NCBI RefSeq assembly: GCF_009982895.1
Contig: NZ_WXZL01000001.1
Coordinates: forward strand, 62,001-126,000
Source of the DNA: Deinococcus alpinitundrae
GTDB lineage: Bacteria > Deinococcota > Deinococci > Deinococcales > Deinococcaceae
Direction of reading: 5' to 3'
Length of the DNA: 64,000 nt
The notes beneath the pieces were generated by a model. The model was not told the DNA's origin. It was given only the letters and a program-made list of their open reading frames with translations, and made no database searches. Every line of letters begins with the position of its first letter. Position 1 is the stretch's first letter. The position numbers and the translations under genes are program-made. Shown here piece by piece: positions 36,701-46,644 of this stretch.

Positions 36701-37217
36701 GGTGCTGGCGACCTACCTGGTGCTGGGCAGTCAGTTCAACTCGTTTCGCTACCCGCTGTATCTGCTGCTGCCGGTGCCGCTGGCCATTGTCGGCGCGGTC
36801 TGGACCTTGTTCTTCTTCAAGACCTCGCTGGACGTGATCACCATTCTGGGCATGGTCATCTTGTTGGGCCTGGCGACCAAGAATTCCATTCTGTACCTGG
36901 AATTCGTAGTGGAACGCATGCGCCACCTGCCGATCAAAGAAGCGCTGATCGAGGCTGCCGAACTGCGCTTCCGGCCGATCATCATGACCACCGTGACGGT
37001 GCTGGTCATCAGCATTCCGCTGATCTTCGGCGGCGGCGAGGGCGCAGAATTCCGGCGCGGCCTGGGCATCGTGATTCTGGGCGGCGTCGTCACCGGTACA
37101 CTGCTGACTTTCTACGTGGTGCCGAGCGTGTTCTACCGCTTCGAGAGAAACCGCCAGAAGCCGCGTGAAGTGGAGGCCGAAGCGCTGCCGGGCGGCGTCG
37201 CGCCCGCGACGGACTGA
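33711..37217 (+). CDS. RND-family efflux permease
   Basis: 1168 residues, three bases after the adaptor gene. It has about 12 membrane helices and two large periplasmic loops. [15 protein letters not shown] porter segments follow helix 1, and [20 protein letters not shown] holds the paired aspartates for proton transfer in helix 4. The C-terminal half repeats with [20 protein letters not shown]. About 55 cytoplasmic residues precede helix 1, longer than in AcrB. It should export hydrophobic compounds; substrates are unknown. A terminator follows. Confidence 0.95.
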   Translation: MADQPPGDDSNLIGKMRARMKGRAEASEQAQAEKVSLTKTAPAGPHSSEPLPKINPAINFSVARYVFSIGIFVAVVLLGLLNTTRLGVELLPNFEVPILAVSTGYSGATPDQVDREISRKIEDAISTISGVSDIRSTSTSGQSAVIITFQDGTNIDSAANSVSQSVAAIRGTLPSDADAPIVQKFDPNAQPILTLALQGGTARAADVTTYATDTLVPRLQRVAGVADITVSGGPTRQIQVLIDPSKLQSYNLTPARLTAAINASALDLPAGSLTQNGSSIGFSTRNTPTSVQDVGRITVDPQTGLSVSDVATVRDTSAAATSYARFNGQPAVLLGVRKASGTNSVSVADSVRASMETVKLPKGYSLSLSEDSTRTTRATVNDTFKEFLIGIAAVGVVVLLFLGRLNTVFAVVLAIPISISAAPLLYSLFGFTFNLISLLAIIVAIGIVVDDSIVVAENVQRYRDLGYNQLKSVLYGGSEVFSAVTAASFSLLAVLVPLSFMPGILGQFFRQFAIGLIAAIALSWLESLLFLTVRMAYTRDPDPIGWPQFGKLLGRLPEIIRWGFARRTLLSAWGLLGLVVSGVGLAVVARRTGPAIFAALLLYPLIIGVVRYVLMALLGLLEAVTTTLHGIVNGAVIRLARAYARSVAWALPRNLLIILLAVAFLFTIAIPIGKVGFAFVPKSDGGILSASLSLPVGTSLDQTNSATRKMEAYLLAQKDVRLVSTSVGSGSSQGTGANGSTISVTLTDKKLRPGIDDLVAQYQQGLKKVLAGVPVDTLSVAAQQNGPGGSSDISLALSAPNQDLLEARNRDLVRLLGQDANLSSVTSSLSATRQERNFVPNPSQLVGSGLTTSDLAQALRSYNDGSKAGSLRDGDNSVDIVVKLDPSLLQTEQSLLSQTVYSSALSSNVPLSSLGSFRLQQAPATLNRYNKSYTATIDINLKKGGPNAFAYQQTVIDNATKAGILGGGVALGNASSFGSAGLTGNLVVYGPAVLILAVLATYLVLGSQFNSFRYPLYLLLPVPLAIVGAVWTLFFFKTSLDVITILGMVILLGLATKNSILYLEFVVERMRHLPIKEALIEAAELRFRPIIMTTVTVLVISIPLIFGGGEGAEFRRGLGIVILGGVVTGTLLTFYVVPSVFYRFERNRQKPREVEAEALPGGVAPATD

Positions 37218-37237
37218 GCCTCACGGCGCGCCTCTGA

Positions 37238-37269
37238 ACCCCTCCGCCCGAGCCTGGGCGGGGTTTTTT
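37238..37269 (+). terminator. rho-independent terminator of the RND operon
   Basis: CCCCTCCGCCC pairs with GGGCGGGG (one bulged T), followed by TTTTTT. Confidence 0.85.
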
Positions 37270-37357
37270 GTGGTGCGCACTCCGACAGACCAACATGAAA
37301 ACCAGAGGAGCAGATTACCCGACCTGTTCCTCCGCTTTCGATCGATTGCAGTCCGTA

Positions 37358-38230
37358 TCAGAAAATAATCGGTTTGATGCCCACGCTGTTCGCGCCGCAG
37401 GCCACGGTCAGCACCTTGCCGTTGGGCGTGGACGTGCAGCCGAGTGCACCCAGCGCGGAGAACGGCAGCACCAGGTTCTTGCCGTCCGAGATGGGGGCCA
37501 GCGGCAGGGTCACGCCGCCGCCGCCGAGCTGGGCGCTGGTCTTTCCCGCCGTGACGGTCAGGGTCGGCTGGCCGGTGCGCTCCAGCTTGAACTGCCCTGC
37601 GCCGAGTGAAGTCACGTTGGCCAGGCCCTTCAAATCACTGCCCAGCAGGTACGGCTCGCCCTTGACCGCGCCCGCCGGGGTGGCCGGGCGGCCCGCTGGG
37701 GCGACGCTGGGCGCGGGTGCCGCCGCCGGGGTGTCCACGACCACCAGGGTTTCCTTGGCAGAAATTTCGGCCAGCAACACCAGCGAGAGGCTCTTGCCAC
37801 TGGTCACGGCCAGACTGCTGGCCTTGCCCGACAGCTTCCACTCGCCTGCCCGCGTGCCGAGCTTGGTTTTGATGGCGGGGCGCAGCGTTGAGGCCGAGTT
37901 GGCCGCATAGAGGCACAGCGCCCCGGCACTCAGCTTGAGCGCCTTGGGGCAGCCCAGCAAGCGGCCCGACACCACGCCGCTGACCTCAATGCCCAGCGCC
38001 GAGGCCGCATTGCCCGGCACGTTCAGGCGCACCGGCGCCTTGGGCGTGGCCGGAGTGGCTGGGGCGGGGCTGGTCGTGGTTGGAGCCGGGGTGGTCGGGG
38101 CCGCAGTCGCGGGGGCAGGCGTCGTGGGTGCGGCAGGAGCGGTGGTCTGGGCGGCGGCCTGGCCCGCAAGGGTGCCGGTCAGCAGCAGGGTCGCGGCCAG
38201 CAGGGCCGGGGGGCGAAAAGCCATCAACAT
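37358..38230 (-). CDS. exported protein with Thr/Pro linker, unknown function
   Basis: 290 residues. TAGGAT (38238-38243) lies seven bases before the ATG at 38230. A signal peptide (to about residue 28, GQAAAQ) is followed by a Thr/Ala/Pro linker (30-65) and a beta-rich domain. The C-terminal part (KGEPYLLGSDLKGLANVTSL to the end, with two cysteines in GCTSTPNGKVLTVACG) resembles copper-amine-oxidase N-terminal or stalk domains that occur in surface proteins. That resemblance is weak. Confidence 0.72.
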   Translation of the reverse strand: MLMAFRPPALLAATLLLTGTLAGQAAAQTTAPAAPTTPAPATAAPTTPAPTTTSPAPATPATPKAPVRLNVPGNAASALGIEVSGVVSGRLLGCPKALKLSAGALCLYAANSASTLRPAIKTKLGTRAGEWKLSGKASSLAVTSGKSLSLVLLAEISAKETLVVVDTPAAAPAPSVAPAGRPATPAGAVKGEPYLLGSDLKGLANVTSLGAGQFKLERTGQPTLTVTAGKTSAQLGGGGVTLPLAPISDGKNLVLPFSALGALGCTSTPNGKVLTVACGANSVGIKPIIF

Positions 38231-38335
38231 GAAACGTATCCTAACGGCAACACATGAGTGTGCTCTTTAGGCTTGAGTCAGCTTGCATCAGATAATGGCG
38301 TGGAAACTTGCGCCGCCGAGACCGGGAGCCTGCGC

Positions 38336-38341
38336 TAAGCT
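38336..38341 (+). promoter_or_regulatory. -10 box (TAAGCT) of the RluA-type gene
   Basis: Ends six bases before the ATG at 38348. Confidence 0.5.
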
Positions 38342-38347
38342 CGGTGC

Positions 38348-39247
38348 ATGGCCCTCAACGGCGGCTACACCTACCGCGAACACCTGGGCCAGCGCGCCGA
38401 GGGGCAGTGGCTGGTGCCGTACCTGGCAAAGCACTACCCGCACTCCACGCCCGAGGAGTGGCAAGTCCGGCTCACGCGCGGCGAGGTCACGCTCGGCGGA
38501 ACGGTCGCCAGCGGCCAAGTGCGGCTCAGGGCCGGGCAGCAGCTCGTCTGGCAGCGCCCGCCGTGGCACGAGGAAGCCGCTCCGCTGCACTTCTCGCTGC
38601 TGCATGAGGACGCCGCCCTCATTGCCGTCAGCAAGCCCAGCGGCCTGCCCACCCTGCCCGGTGGGGGGTTTCTGGAACATACTTTGCTGTACCTCGTCCG
38701 CGCCGACTTTCCGGGAGCCAGTCCGCTGCACCGCCTGGGGCGCGGGACTTCGGGCATCGTGCTGTTTGCGCGCACCACTGCCGCCGCCTCCAGCCTGGGC
38801 CAGGCCTGGCGCGAGCAGCACATCGGCAAGTTCTATCTGGCGCTGGCGCAGGGCCGCCCCGAGCGAGACTGCTACGACATCGGCGCGGCGATCGGCCCGG
38901 TACCGCACCCCCGGCTAGGCGAGGTCTACGCCGCCAGCCCCAGCGGCAAACCCTCGCGCAGCCTGGTGACAGTGCTGGAGCGCCGAGAGCAGGGCACCCT
39001 GTTTGAAGTCGATATCCGCACGGGCCGCCCGCACCAGATCCGCATTCACCTGGCCAGCATCGGGCACCCGCTCATCGGCGATCCGCTCTACGCGCCGGGC
39101 GGCCTGCCGCTGGCCCACCTGCCGGGACTGCCCGGCGACGGCGGGTACTGGCTGCACGCCCACCGCCTGAAATTCCGTCACCCACTCAGCGGCGAGGACA
39201 TGGAACTGCAAGCGCCGCCGCCGCCGATCTTGAGCCTAGAGTCTTGA
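38348..39247 (+). CDS. RluA-family pseudouridine synthase-like protein with altered catalytic motif
   Basis: 299 residues. An N-terminal S4-like region (about 20-75, [20 protein letters not shown]) precedes the RluA fold. Motif I is [20 protein letters not shown]; motif III is [20 protein letters not shown]. Motif II reads [14 protein letters not shown]: Gly131 (codon 38738-38740) stands where RluA enzymes have the catalytic Asp (HRLD). It may be a subfamily using another residue, or a non-catalytic RNA-binding relative. Confidence 0.85.
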   Translation: MALNGGYTYREHLGQRAEGQWLVPYLAKHYPHSTPEEWQVRLTRGEVTLGGTVASGQVRLRAGQQLVWQRPPWHEEAAPLHFSLLHEDAALIAVSKPSGLPTLPGGGFLEHTLLYLVRADFPGASPLHRLGRGTSGIVLFARTTAAASSLGQAWREQHIGKFYLALAQGRPERDCYDIGAAIGPVPHPRLGEVYAASPSGKPSRSLVTVLERREQGTLFEVDIRTGRPHQIRIHLASIGHPLIGDPLYAPGGLPLAHLPGLPGDGGYWLHAHRLKFRHPLSGEDMELQAPPPPILSLES

Positions 39248-39272
39248 CAGGCAGCGGCGCGTCCGGGTGTTC

Positions 39273-40117
39273 TTAGCCCGGCGGCGTTCCGAACACCAGC
39301 GGCGCGTGGCCGGGCGCGACCTTGGCAGCGAATTCGTTCAGGCCCAGACGGTCCGGGGCTTCCAGGTGGTAGCGGAAGTTCCAGAGGTAGTGCTGCACCA
39401 CGCGGGCGGGCAGGCCCAGCTTGCGGGCGTGGCGCTCGGCCACCTCGCTCAGGTGGCCGATGCCGCTGCGCCGCGCCTCGCGCATGGCCTGCACCAGCGC
39501 GGGGGGTGGCGGCGCCGCCTGGCGGTAAGCCCACACCGCGAACACGAAGGGATGGCCGGTGAGTTCAAACCACTTCTCGGCCAGATCGGTGACGGTGACG
39601 CCGCCGCGCGTGTGCGGCAGGGCGGTCATGGTGGTGGCCTCGGTGAGCGGCCCGACCACCCCGTACCACTCGCGCAGGGCGCTGTCGCCGATGCGCAGCA
39701 CCCCGTCGTAGCCGGAGGCCAGCAGTTCTTGGGCGTTGCCCTCGGCACGCTCCAGCACCGGCATGACGCCGCTCTCGCGCAGCAGCACTTCCAGCAGGGC
39801 CACGCTGGTGGCACTCTGGGCAGTCAGGGCCACCCGTTTCAGGTCGCGCCAGGGCACCCGGTGAAACAGGTTGACGCTGTAGACCGGCCCCAGCACCGAG
39901 ACGCTGAAATCTGGCAGGGCGGCCAAGCTGTCCGCGTTGCGGATAAACTCCACCGCGCTGATGTTGGCGATATCGACCTCGCCCGAGAGCAGCGCCGCAT
40001 TCATCTGGGTGGGCACGCCCGTCACGGCGCTCACGTCCGGCGGCAACTTCAGGTCGTCGAGAATCGGGGCCACGTTGGTGTAGTGAATCCAGCCCGCCCG
40101 GTAGGGTGCTGGCGCGA

Positions 40118-40121
<4 letters not shown>
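39273..40121 (-). CDS. mqnA: chorismate dehydratase of the futalosine pathway, non-ATG start
   Basis: About 282 residues if started at CTG 40121. The conserved N-terminal strand (YRAGWIHYTNVAPILDDL) begins upstream of the first usual start, GTG 40073. A stop at 40158-40160 closes the frame with no ATG, GTG or TTG between. CTG 40119-40121 overlaps the mqnC stop as CTGA, in the manner of ATGA overlaps, and GGTGGG lies just upstream. Other landmarks: GEVDIANISAVEFIRNAD, SATSVALLEVLL and LRIGDSALR. MqnA dehydrates chorismate in the first step of menaquinone synthesis by the futalosine route. Confidence 0.9.
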
Positions 40122-41290
<1,169 letters not shown>

Positions 41291-41296
41291 GAAGGC

Positions 41297-41302
41297 AGTT
41301 TA
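41297..41302 (-). promoter_or_regulatory. -10 box (TAAACT) of mqnC-mqnA
   Basis: Six bases before the ATG at 41290 on the minus strand; drives both menaquinone genes. Confidence 0.55.
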
Positions 41303-41520
41303 ACACCGCCGGGAAAGGGAAAAGTCCCTGAACGGCTACAGAGGCGGCCCGGCTTTTTCCTGGGTCCTCGGTGGCCTGCCGCACCTGTTCATGGTCCGTT
41401 CAAGGGGCCGGGAACTAGTCACAGAGCAAGGGAAAGCAGCGGGAAGGCACGCTTTCCGCTCCCGCATGCCGAGCCGCCCGGCCCCAGCATGCCCAGCCCC
41501 AAATTCTTCGCCGTGCGCGG

Positions 41521-41787
41521 ATGCTGCTCGCCACTCTCGCCAGTTCGCTCGGCAGCGCCTCGGCCCAGACCCGCGCCGCGCTAACGGCCCGGCCACTTCA
41601 GCCGGTGCAGATCGTCCAGACCCTGCCCATCAAGCCCGTCATGCCGCCGATTCAGGCGTTGCCGACACACCCCTCCCGGACGCCAGCGGGCTGCACATGG
41701 GTGTATCTGAACAGCTGGCACCTGATGTGTGGGGGCAAGGTCAGCCTGAATGCAACCCTGGCCAACGCGCTCAGGGACCGTAGCTGA
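41521..41787 (+). CDS. possible small exported protein
   Basis: 88 residues. The first 16 (MLLATLASSLGSASAQ) resemble a short signal peptide and the last third has two cysteines (AGCTWVYLNSWHLMCGGK). There is no ribosome site or TANNNT box at a good distance, and no homology is recognised. If it is not a gene, 41291-41910 is an empty stretch of about 620 bases in which nothing else was seen. Confidence 0.4.
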   Translation: MLLATLASSLGSASAQTRAALTARPLQPVQIVQTLPIKPVMPPIQALPTHPSRTPAGCTWVYLNSWHLMCGGKVSLNATLANALRDRS

Positions 41788-41910
41788 TCTCCGGAAGCGT
41801 GCCGCAGCCGCAGGCCCTGCCCACCAAACCCGGCGATGTCGGCGGCGTCTGGTCCTCCTCTTCCGGCTGGCGGTTGGCCTGCGCCGAATCCTCCCCGACC
41901 CCGCTCCTGT

Positions 41911-42489
41911 TCACGAACTGAATTCCAGGTGGGGGCGTGGCATCTCTCCCGTGCTGCCCACCAACCCGCCGCGCCACAGCAACACGTCCACGTCGGCCTG
42001 CTGCTCGCGGCGGCTGGTCAGCACCTGCACCCGCAGCGGCCCGAAGCGGCGCTCGGCGTTCACGTCGCCCTGCGCGCCGCTTTTGACACTGGCCTCCACC
42101 CAGCTCTTGAGGGCAGGCAATCGCTCGGCGCTGAGCTGAAAGCAGCTCGTGGCTGCGCCCGAACTGAGCCGGGCCATCAGCTTGCCGATGGTGGGACCGC
42201 TGCGGGCCAGGTTGTGTGCCAGTGTCTGGTCGCCGCCCAGATATGTCAGGTGGACCTTGTTGGTCATCAGGTCGGCCCCGCTCCCCAGCACCAGGCTCCA
42301 CTCGCCGCCGTAAGCGTTGGGCATCAGGGTGTAGCCGCGCTCACCGCGCCCGAGCCGCTCGGCACTCACCCTCGCGGCGTCATGAAAGACCCCGCCCGCG
42401 TAGATGAGTTTCAGATACCGCTCGCTCGCCGCCTCGGTCTGCGCGGCGAGCATCAGGGCCAGGTGGGCGGACGGGGTGCGGGGTTTCAT
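41911..42489 (-). CDS. hypothetical protein, 192 aa
   Basis: The ATG at 42489 has TAGACT five bases upstream (42495-42500), so it is preferred over in-frame starts further up that run into the divergent kinase gene. The product is soluble (YLKLIYAGGVFHDAARVSAE; NAYGGEWSLVLGSGADLMTN). No domain is recognised. Confidence 0.65.
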   Translation of the reverse strand: MKPRTPSAHLALMLAAQTEAASERYLKLIYAGGVFHDAARVSAERLGRGERGYTLMPNAYGGEWSLVLGSGADLMTNKVHLTYLGGDQTLAHNLARSGPTIGKLMARLSSGAATSCFQLSAERLPALKSWVEASVKSGAQGDVNAERRFGPLRVQVLTSRREQQADVDVLLWRGGLVGSTGEMPRPHLEFSS

Positions 42490-42664
42490 GACCCAGTCTA
42501 CGGCACCCGGCCAGCGGCAACCCGGCGCTTTCTTTTCCTTACAATGTCCTCTACTGCTGTTTCTGAACGCCGGGCAAGCACTAGGATAAATGCCTGATGA
42601 GTGTCTTACCGTCCCCTTTCGAGCTTGCTTCAGCCCTCTCCTGGGGCAGGCGTGCTGAATTGCA

Positions 42665-44038
42665 GTGCGCTTGAATACTGGCGGAGAACCTGAAATGGGC
42701 CATGCCCCAGGGGATTCTGCGTCTGGACGCCCATCCCCGGATCTGCGCCAGCAGGCCGAGGACCGACTCCTGACGCAGCCGCTGGCGGGGACCACGCCGA
42801 CGCTCGAGCAGCTCCAGCTTGAATTTCAGCTTCAGCAGCACGAACTTCAGGTACATCAGGTCGAGCTGACGCTGCAAAACGAGGAATTGCAGCGCAGCAA
42901 TTCGGAACTCGAGCAAGCCCGCGACCGCTACCGGCGACTCTACGACCTGGCTCCGGTGGGCTACTTCTCGCTCGATCCGGGCGGACACATCACCGAGGTC
43001 AACGCGGCGGGCCGGGCGCTGCTGGGCCTGGGGCGCGAGCAGCTTCTGGGGCGGCGCTTCCTTCTGTTCGTCGACGAGGCGTCGCGCACCTCGCTGGCCG
43101 CGCTGCTCAAGCGCCTGAACGGACCGGGGCAGCCGCGGGGACAGCGGCTGGAACTGCGGCTGCTGCGCCAGGGTTCGGACGTCCTCGACGGGCAACTCGA
43201 CGCCGTCATGAGCGGCGCGGACATTCAGGTGGCCGTGACCGACATCTCGGCGCTCAAGGGTGCGCAGGCCGCCATTCTGGCGCTCAACGAAACGCTGGAG
43301 GAGCGCGTCGCCGAGCGAACCACCCAGATTCATGAACTCAACGAGGAACTCGAAACCTTCGTGCATTCCACCATGCAGGCCCTCGACACCCCGCTGCGCC
43401 ACATCGGCAGCTTCGCGGCCCTGCTGCGCCAGAAATTGCCTCAGCTGACCGACCCGCCCGCCGACCACACCCAGCAGCACTACCTTCAGGAAGTGGTGAG
43501 CGCCGCCGAACGGGTGCAGGTACTGGCCGAAGCGCTCACCGAGTACTTCCGGTTGGGGCGGCAGCGGGCGCGCTTCATTCCGGTGAGCCTGGAAAAAGTG
43601 CTGACCGAGGTGCGCAAGACCCTGCGGCCCCAGCTCGAGGGCCGCGTCGTCACCTGGACGCAGGAACCACTGCCCACCGTCACCGGCGACAGCCGCACCC
43701 TGCAACTGGTGTTCTTTCATCTGCTCGACAACGCCCTGAAGTTCAGCGCCGCGCGCCCCGACGTTCAGATCCGCATCAGCGCCCAGGAAAACGCCCGCGA
43801 GTACGTCATCTTGATCGAGGATAACGGCGTCGGCTTCAACATGCGCCAGAAGGGGCGGCTGTTCGCCTTGTTTCAGCATCTGCACAGCGCCCAGCAGTTC
43901 ACGGGGCTGGGACTGGGGCTGGCAATGGTCAAGCGGATCGTGCTGCGTCACGGCGGGCGGGTCTGGGGCGAGGGCAAGGAAGAAGAGGGCGCGCGCTTCT
44001 GGGTGGCGCTGCCCAAGCGCCCGGCACAGCACCACTGA
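42665..44038 (+). CDS. PAS-domain sensor histidine kinase with altered H-box
   Basis: 457 residues. A coiled coil (about 45-90) and a PAS domain (about 88-200, YDLAPVGYFSLDPGGHITEV) lead into a helical linker and kinase core. The H-box segment ELETFVHSTMQALDTPLRHI has Gln238 where phytochrome-type kinases have the phosphorylated His (SHDLRxPLRH). The ATP-binding boxes are intact: FHLLDNALKFS (N), IEDNGVGFNMR (G1) and TGLGLGLAMVKRIVLRHGG (G2). No membrane segment. It may phosphorylate another residue, act through a partner or be a pseudokinase. Confidence 0.85.
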   Translation: MRLNTGGEPEMGHAPGDSASGRPSPDLRQQAEDRLLTQPLAGTTPTLEQLQLEFQLQQHELQVHQVELTLQNEELQRSNSELEQARDRYRRLYDLAPVGYFSLDPGGHITEVNAAGRALLGLGREQLLGRRFLLFVDEASRTSLAALLKRLNGPGQPRGQRLELRLLRQGSDVLDGQLDAVMSGADIQVAVTDISALKGAQAAILALNETLEERVAERTTQIHELNEELETFVHSTMQALDTPLRHIGSFAALLRQKLPQLTDPPADHTQQHYLQEVVSAAERVQVLAEALTEYFRLGRQRARFIPVSLEKVLTEVRKTLRPQLEGRVVTWTQEPLPTVTGDSRTLQLVFFHLLDNALKFSAARPDVQIRISAQENAREYVILIEDNGVGFNMRQKGRLFALFQHLHSAQQFTGLGLGLAMVKRIVLRHGGRVWGEGKEEEGARFWVALPKRPAQHH

Positions 44039-44086
44039 GATTGAGCGGGGGGTCGGCCGCCGGGGGTGGAGAGAGGCGGCGCAGGC

Positions 44087-44989
44087 TTACTCGGACGGGT
44101 CGGAATCCGGTGGCTCGGGCCGCACGCCGGAGGCCGCGCCGGGCTGGGTCATCGGGCGGTCCATCAGGTCCAGATCGGTAAAGGTCACCACCAGGCCGTC
44201 GATGAAGTTGCTGGCGGTGCGGTAGGGCGTGATGCGCAGCAGATACCAGTGGTCGTCCTGGGTCTGCACCTGGGTCTCGAACGGCAGCAGGGTGTCGAGC
44301 ACCTGGGCCACGTCGCGCAGAAAATGCTGGTAACGCAGCTTGAGCGAGAAGTCGCCGATGGGCCGCCCCACGTCGCTGGGCAGCAACCGGATCAAGCTGG
44401 CAAAGCGCGGCGTGAAGCGCTTGATTCTGAAGTCGTTGCCGAGAAAGAGCGTGGCGATTCCGGCACTTTCCAGCAGGTTGTTCATGTCGTCGTTGGCCTG
44501 GGCCAGATCGGTGATGACGCGCTGGTGCTCGCTGTTGGTGGTGATCAGCTCCTCGTTGAGCGACTGCAATTCCTCCTTGGAGGTCATCAGTTCCTCGTTG
44601 GTGCTCTTGAGTTCCTCGATGGTGGTCTGGTACTCCTCGTTGGTGCTCTTGAGTTCTTCGAGCGAGATCAGCATTTCCTCGATATTGGCCTGCAAGGTCT
44701 CGCGGGTGTACTGCAAATCGCGGGTCAGGCCCTGCACCTGATCGAACTGCTCGTCCGGCGCAGCCGGCAGCGGCAGGGCTTCGGTCAGCTGCTCACCGAA
44801 CACCAGCATCATCAGGCCTTCTTCCGGGCCGTGCAGGGGCCGCACGGTGATCTGCGCGATCGATCCCGGCGTATCCGGCTCGGTGCTGACCCGGCGTCGC
44901 CGCACCGTCACCTCGCGCTGCTCGGCGCGCACCACCTTGAGTGCGGCGGTCAGGCCGTAGCGCACATCGGGCTGCACCATTTCCAGCAC
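44087..44989 (-). pseudogene. remnant of a CheR-PAS protein, CheR domain missing
   Basis: The frame is open from about 45060 and has an ATG at 44989. It encodes the post-CheR part of CheB/CheR-PAS proteins: KTARYLELPSGAGSPNNVLE and VRYGLTAALKVV, a coiled coil with repeated EELKSTNEE units (EYQTTIEELKSTNEELMTSK), and a PAS domain (LLESAGIATLFLGNDFRIKR). The methyltransferase domain that should precede TARYLE is absent; instead the DNA upstream encodes the tail of CheB in another frame. The C-terminal half could still be translated. Confidence 0.75.
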
Positions 44990-46211
44990 GTTGTTGGGGC
45001 TGCCCGCGCCGCTGGGCAGTTCGAGGTAGCGGGCCGTCTTCCAGGTCGCTGGATGCCAGGTCCTGCTGGCTGGACTGCGGGATTCGGGACGCTGGGCTGC
45101 CGGGCGCGGCGCTGGGCGGCTCCGGCGGCCAGCCGTAGGCCTCGATAGGCTGGGTCGCGGCCAGTCGAAGCGGCCCGATACGGCGGCGCACCGCCTCGGC
45201 TTCTTGGCGGTAGAGTTCGGCGCTGGCCGCCTCGCTGGCCTCGGCGCTGTGCTTGGCCAGGTGATCGAGCAGCATCACGTGTTCTTCCAGACCGCGCACC
45301 GCGTTCCACAAACTGACTTCCCCGGTCTGACGCAGCTCGCTCAGCAGCGCCTGGGCACTGTAGGCGTGCCCGGTGTGGCAGCGAAAGCGCAGTGCCCGGC
45401 CTTCCTGAAGCTTGACCATCACGCCGTGACACTCCGGACAGGTAAAGGCCGTGAAGGCCCCCTCGTTGAGAATGCCCGCTGCGAAGGCGTTGGCTCCCTC
45501 GGCCACGCCGACCTCCAGTTCCAGGCGCTGCAGTTCGCGCTCCGTCATTTCAGCGTCCTCCTGGCCATCATTTGGCCTCCCGAAGCCCGGCACGGCCAGT
45601 ATCGTCTGCAAACGCGCCGCGATGCCCTGCACCGGCAAGATGGCGTCCACCTCAGTATTTTGTAGGGCGCTCAGCGGCATCCCCGGATAAAGGGCCTCTT
45701 CCGGGTGCTGCACGATGACCTGCCCGCCCAGGCGCTTGATGGTCCACAGCCCCGAGGTCCCGTCGCCGAGCATGCCCGAGAGCAGCACCCCGATAACGGC
45801 GGCGCGGTGGGTGTAGGCCGCCGAGCGAAACAGCACGTCAATGCTGGGCCGCGAACGGTTCTCGCGTGGGCCGAAGCCCAGCCGGAGCTTCTCGCCCGCG
45901 ATCAGCAGGTGCCGGTTGGGCAGCGCCGTGTAGAGATGTCCGGCTTGCAAGACCTCCCCCTGCTGGGCCGGATGCACCGGCAGGTCGCTGACGGCCTGCA
46001 AGATCTGGGGCAGGTAGCTGGGCATGTCGGGCGGACAGTGCAGCACCACCAGCACGGCAGCAGGCAGTCCGGCAGGCAGGCGCGAGACGAGGTCTCTGAG
46101 CGGTTCGAGCGCGCCCGCCGAGCCGCCGATCACCACCACAGGGAGGGGCGCTGCCGCCTGGTGGTGGCTGTCCGGCGTGCCGGGGTCCGGGTTGGCGTTC
46201 TGACTGTTCAT
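44793..46211 (-). CDS. CheB-type methylesterase with zinc ribbon; 3' end scrambled by a deletion
   Basis: The catalytic triad of CheB is present: Ser31 in IGGSAGALEP, His58 in VLHCPPD and Asp150 in GMLGDGTSGL. There is no receiver domain. Residues about 255-345 form the zinc ribbon and helices of stand-alone CheB proteins (FTCPECHGVMVKLQEG, FRCHTGHAYSAQALL). The family sequence ends near residue 365; beyond about 395 the frame encodes Arg/Ala-rich nonsense read out of frame through the downstream remnant to 44793. CheB removes methyl groups from glutamates of chemoreceptor-like proteins. No receptor gene is nearby. Confidence 0.8.
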   Translation of the reverse strand: MNSQNANPDPGTPDSHHQAAAPLPVVVIGGSAGALEPLRDLVSRLPAGLPAAVLVVLHCPPDMPSYLPQILQAVSDLPVHPAQQGEVLQAGHLYTALPNRHLLIAGEKLRLGFGPRENRSRPSIDVLFRSAAYTHRAAVIGVLLSGMLGDGTSGLWTIKRLGGQVIVQHPEEALYPGMPLSALQNTEVDAILPVQGIAARLQTILAVPGFGRPNDGQEDAEMTERELQRLELEVGVAEGANAFAAGILNEGAFTAFTCPECHGVMVKLQEGRALRFRCHTGHAYSAQALLSELRQTGEVSLWNAVRGLEEHVMLLDHLAKHSAEASEAASAELYRQEAEAVRRRIGPLRLAATQPIEAYGWPPEPPSAAPGSPASRIPQSSQQDLASSDLEDGPLPRTAQRRGQPQQRAGNGAARCALRPDRRTQGGARRAARGDGAATPGQHRAGYAGIDRADHRAAPARPGRRPDDAGVR

Positions 46212-46358
46212 CTCTGCCCAGCTTCACCAAAGCGGACGCACCGGACAGTCAGGGAAAGTAAAGGTAGCTTCATCTTTTTTGGGTAATACAGCCATTTTAC
46301 TGGCATATGTCTTCATGATTTCTAGATCCGCCACACTAATTCGACTCACCAATGAGAG

Positions 46359-46625
46359 ATGATGCTGCACTCCAGAATGCCCCAGCTCTATCCGGAACTC
46401 ATTCCTGTTCGCTGCACCTGGCAGCCCGGTTCCTTCGATACCGTGAAGGTGCAGGCAGGCCAACACCGGGTGTCGCTCAAGCTGTACACCATGCACCGGA
46501 TGTTCGGCCCGCAGGCGATCAACGACCTGTTTTTGTCGGGCCTGTTCTGCACCTCGCTGGGCGAGCAGACGGTGCAGGCGCTGCTCGGCGAGGCGGGGCC
46601 GCCGGGCAGCGCCGAGGAGAACTGA
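46359..46625 (+). CDS. small hypothetical protein, 88 aa
   Basis: The codon use is convincing and the product looks folded (TWQPGSFDTVKVQAGQHRVS; LKLYTMHRMFGPQAINDLFL). A second ATG at 46377 gives 82 residues and may be the true start. No family recognised. The gene is divergent from cheB. Confidence 0.6.
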   Translation: MMLHSRMPQLYPELIPVRCTWQPGSFDTVKVQAGQHRVSLKLYTMHRMFGPQAINDLFLSGLFCTSLGEQTVQALLGEAGPPGSAEEN

Positions 46626-46644
46626 AGCGGGCGCGGCCCCGCGC

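Noticed and set aside
34962..36926. 654-codon open frame on the minus strand
   Set aside because: It lies entirely antisense to the RND permease and its product is Gln/His/Gly/Arg-rich without motifs; a codon-bias shadow.
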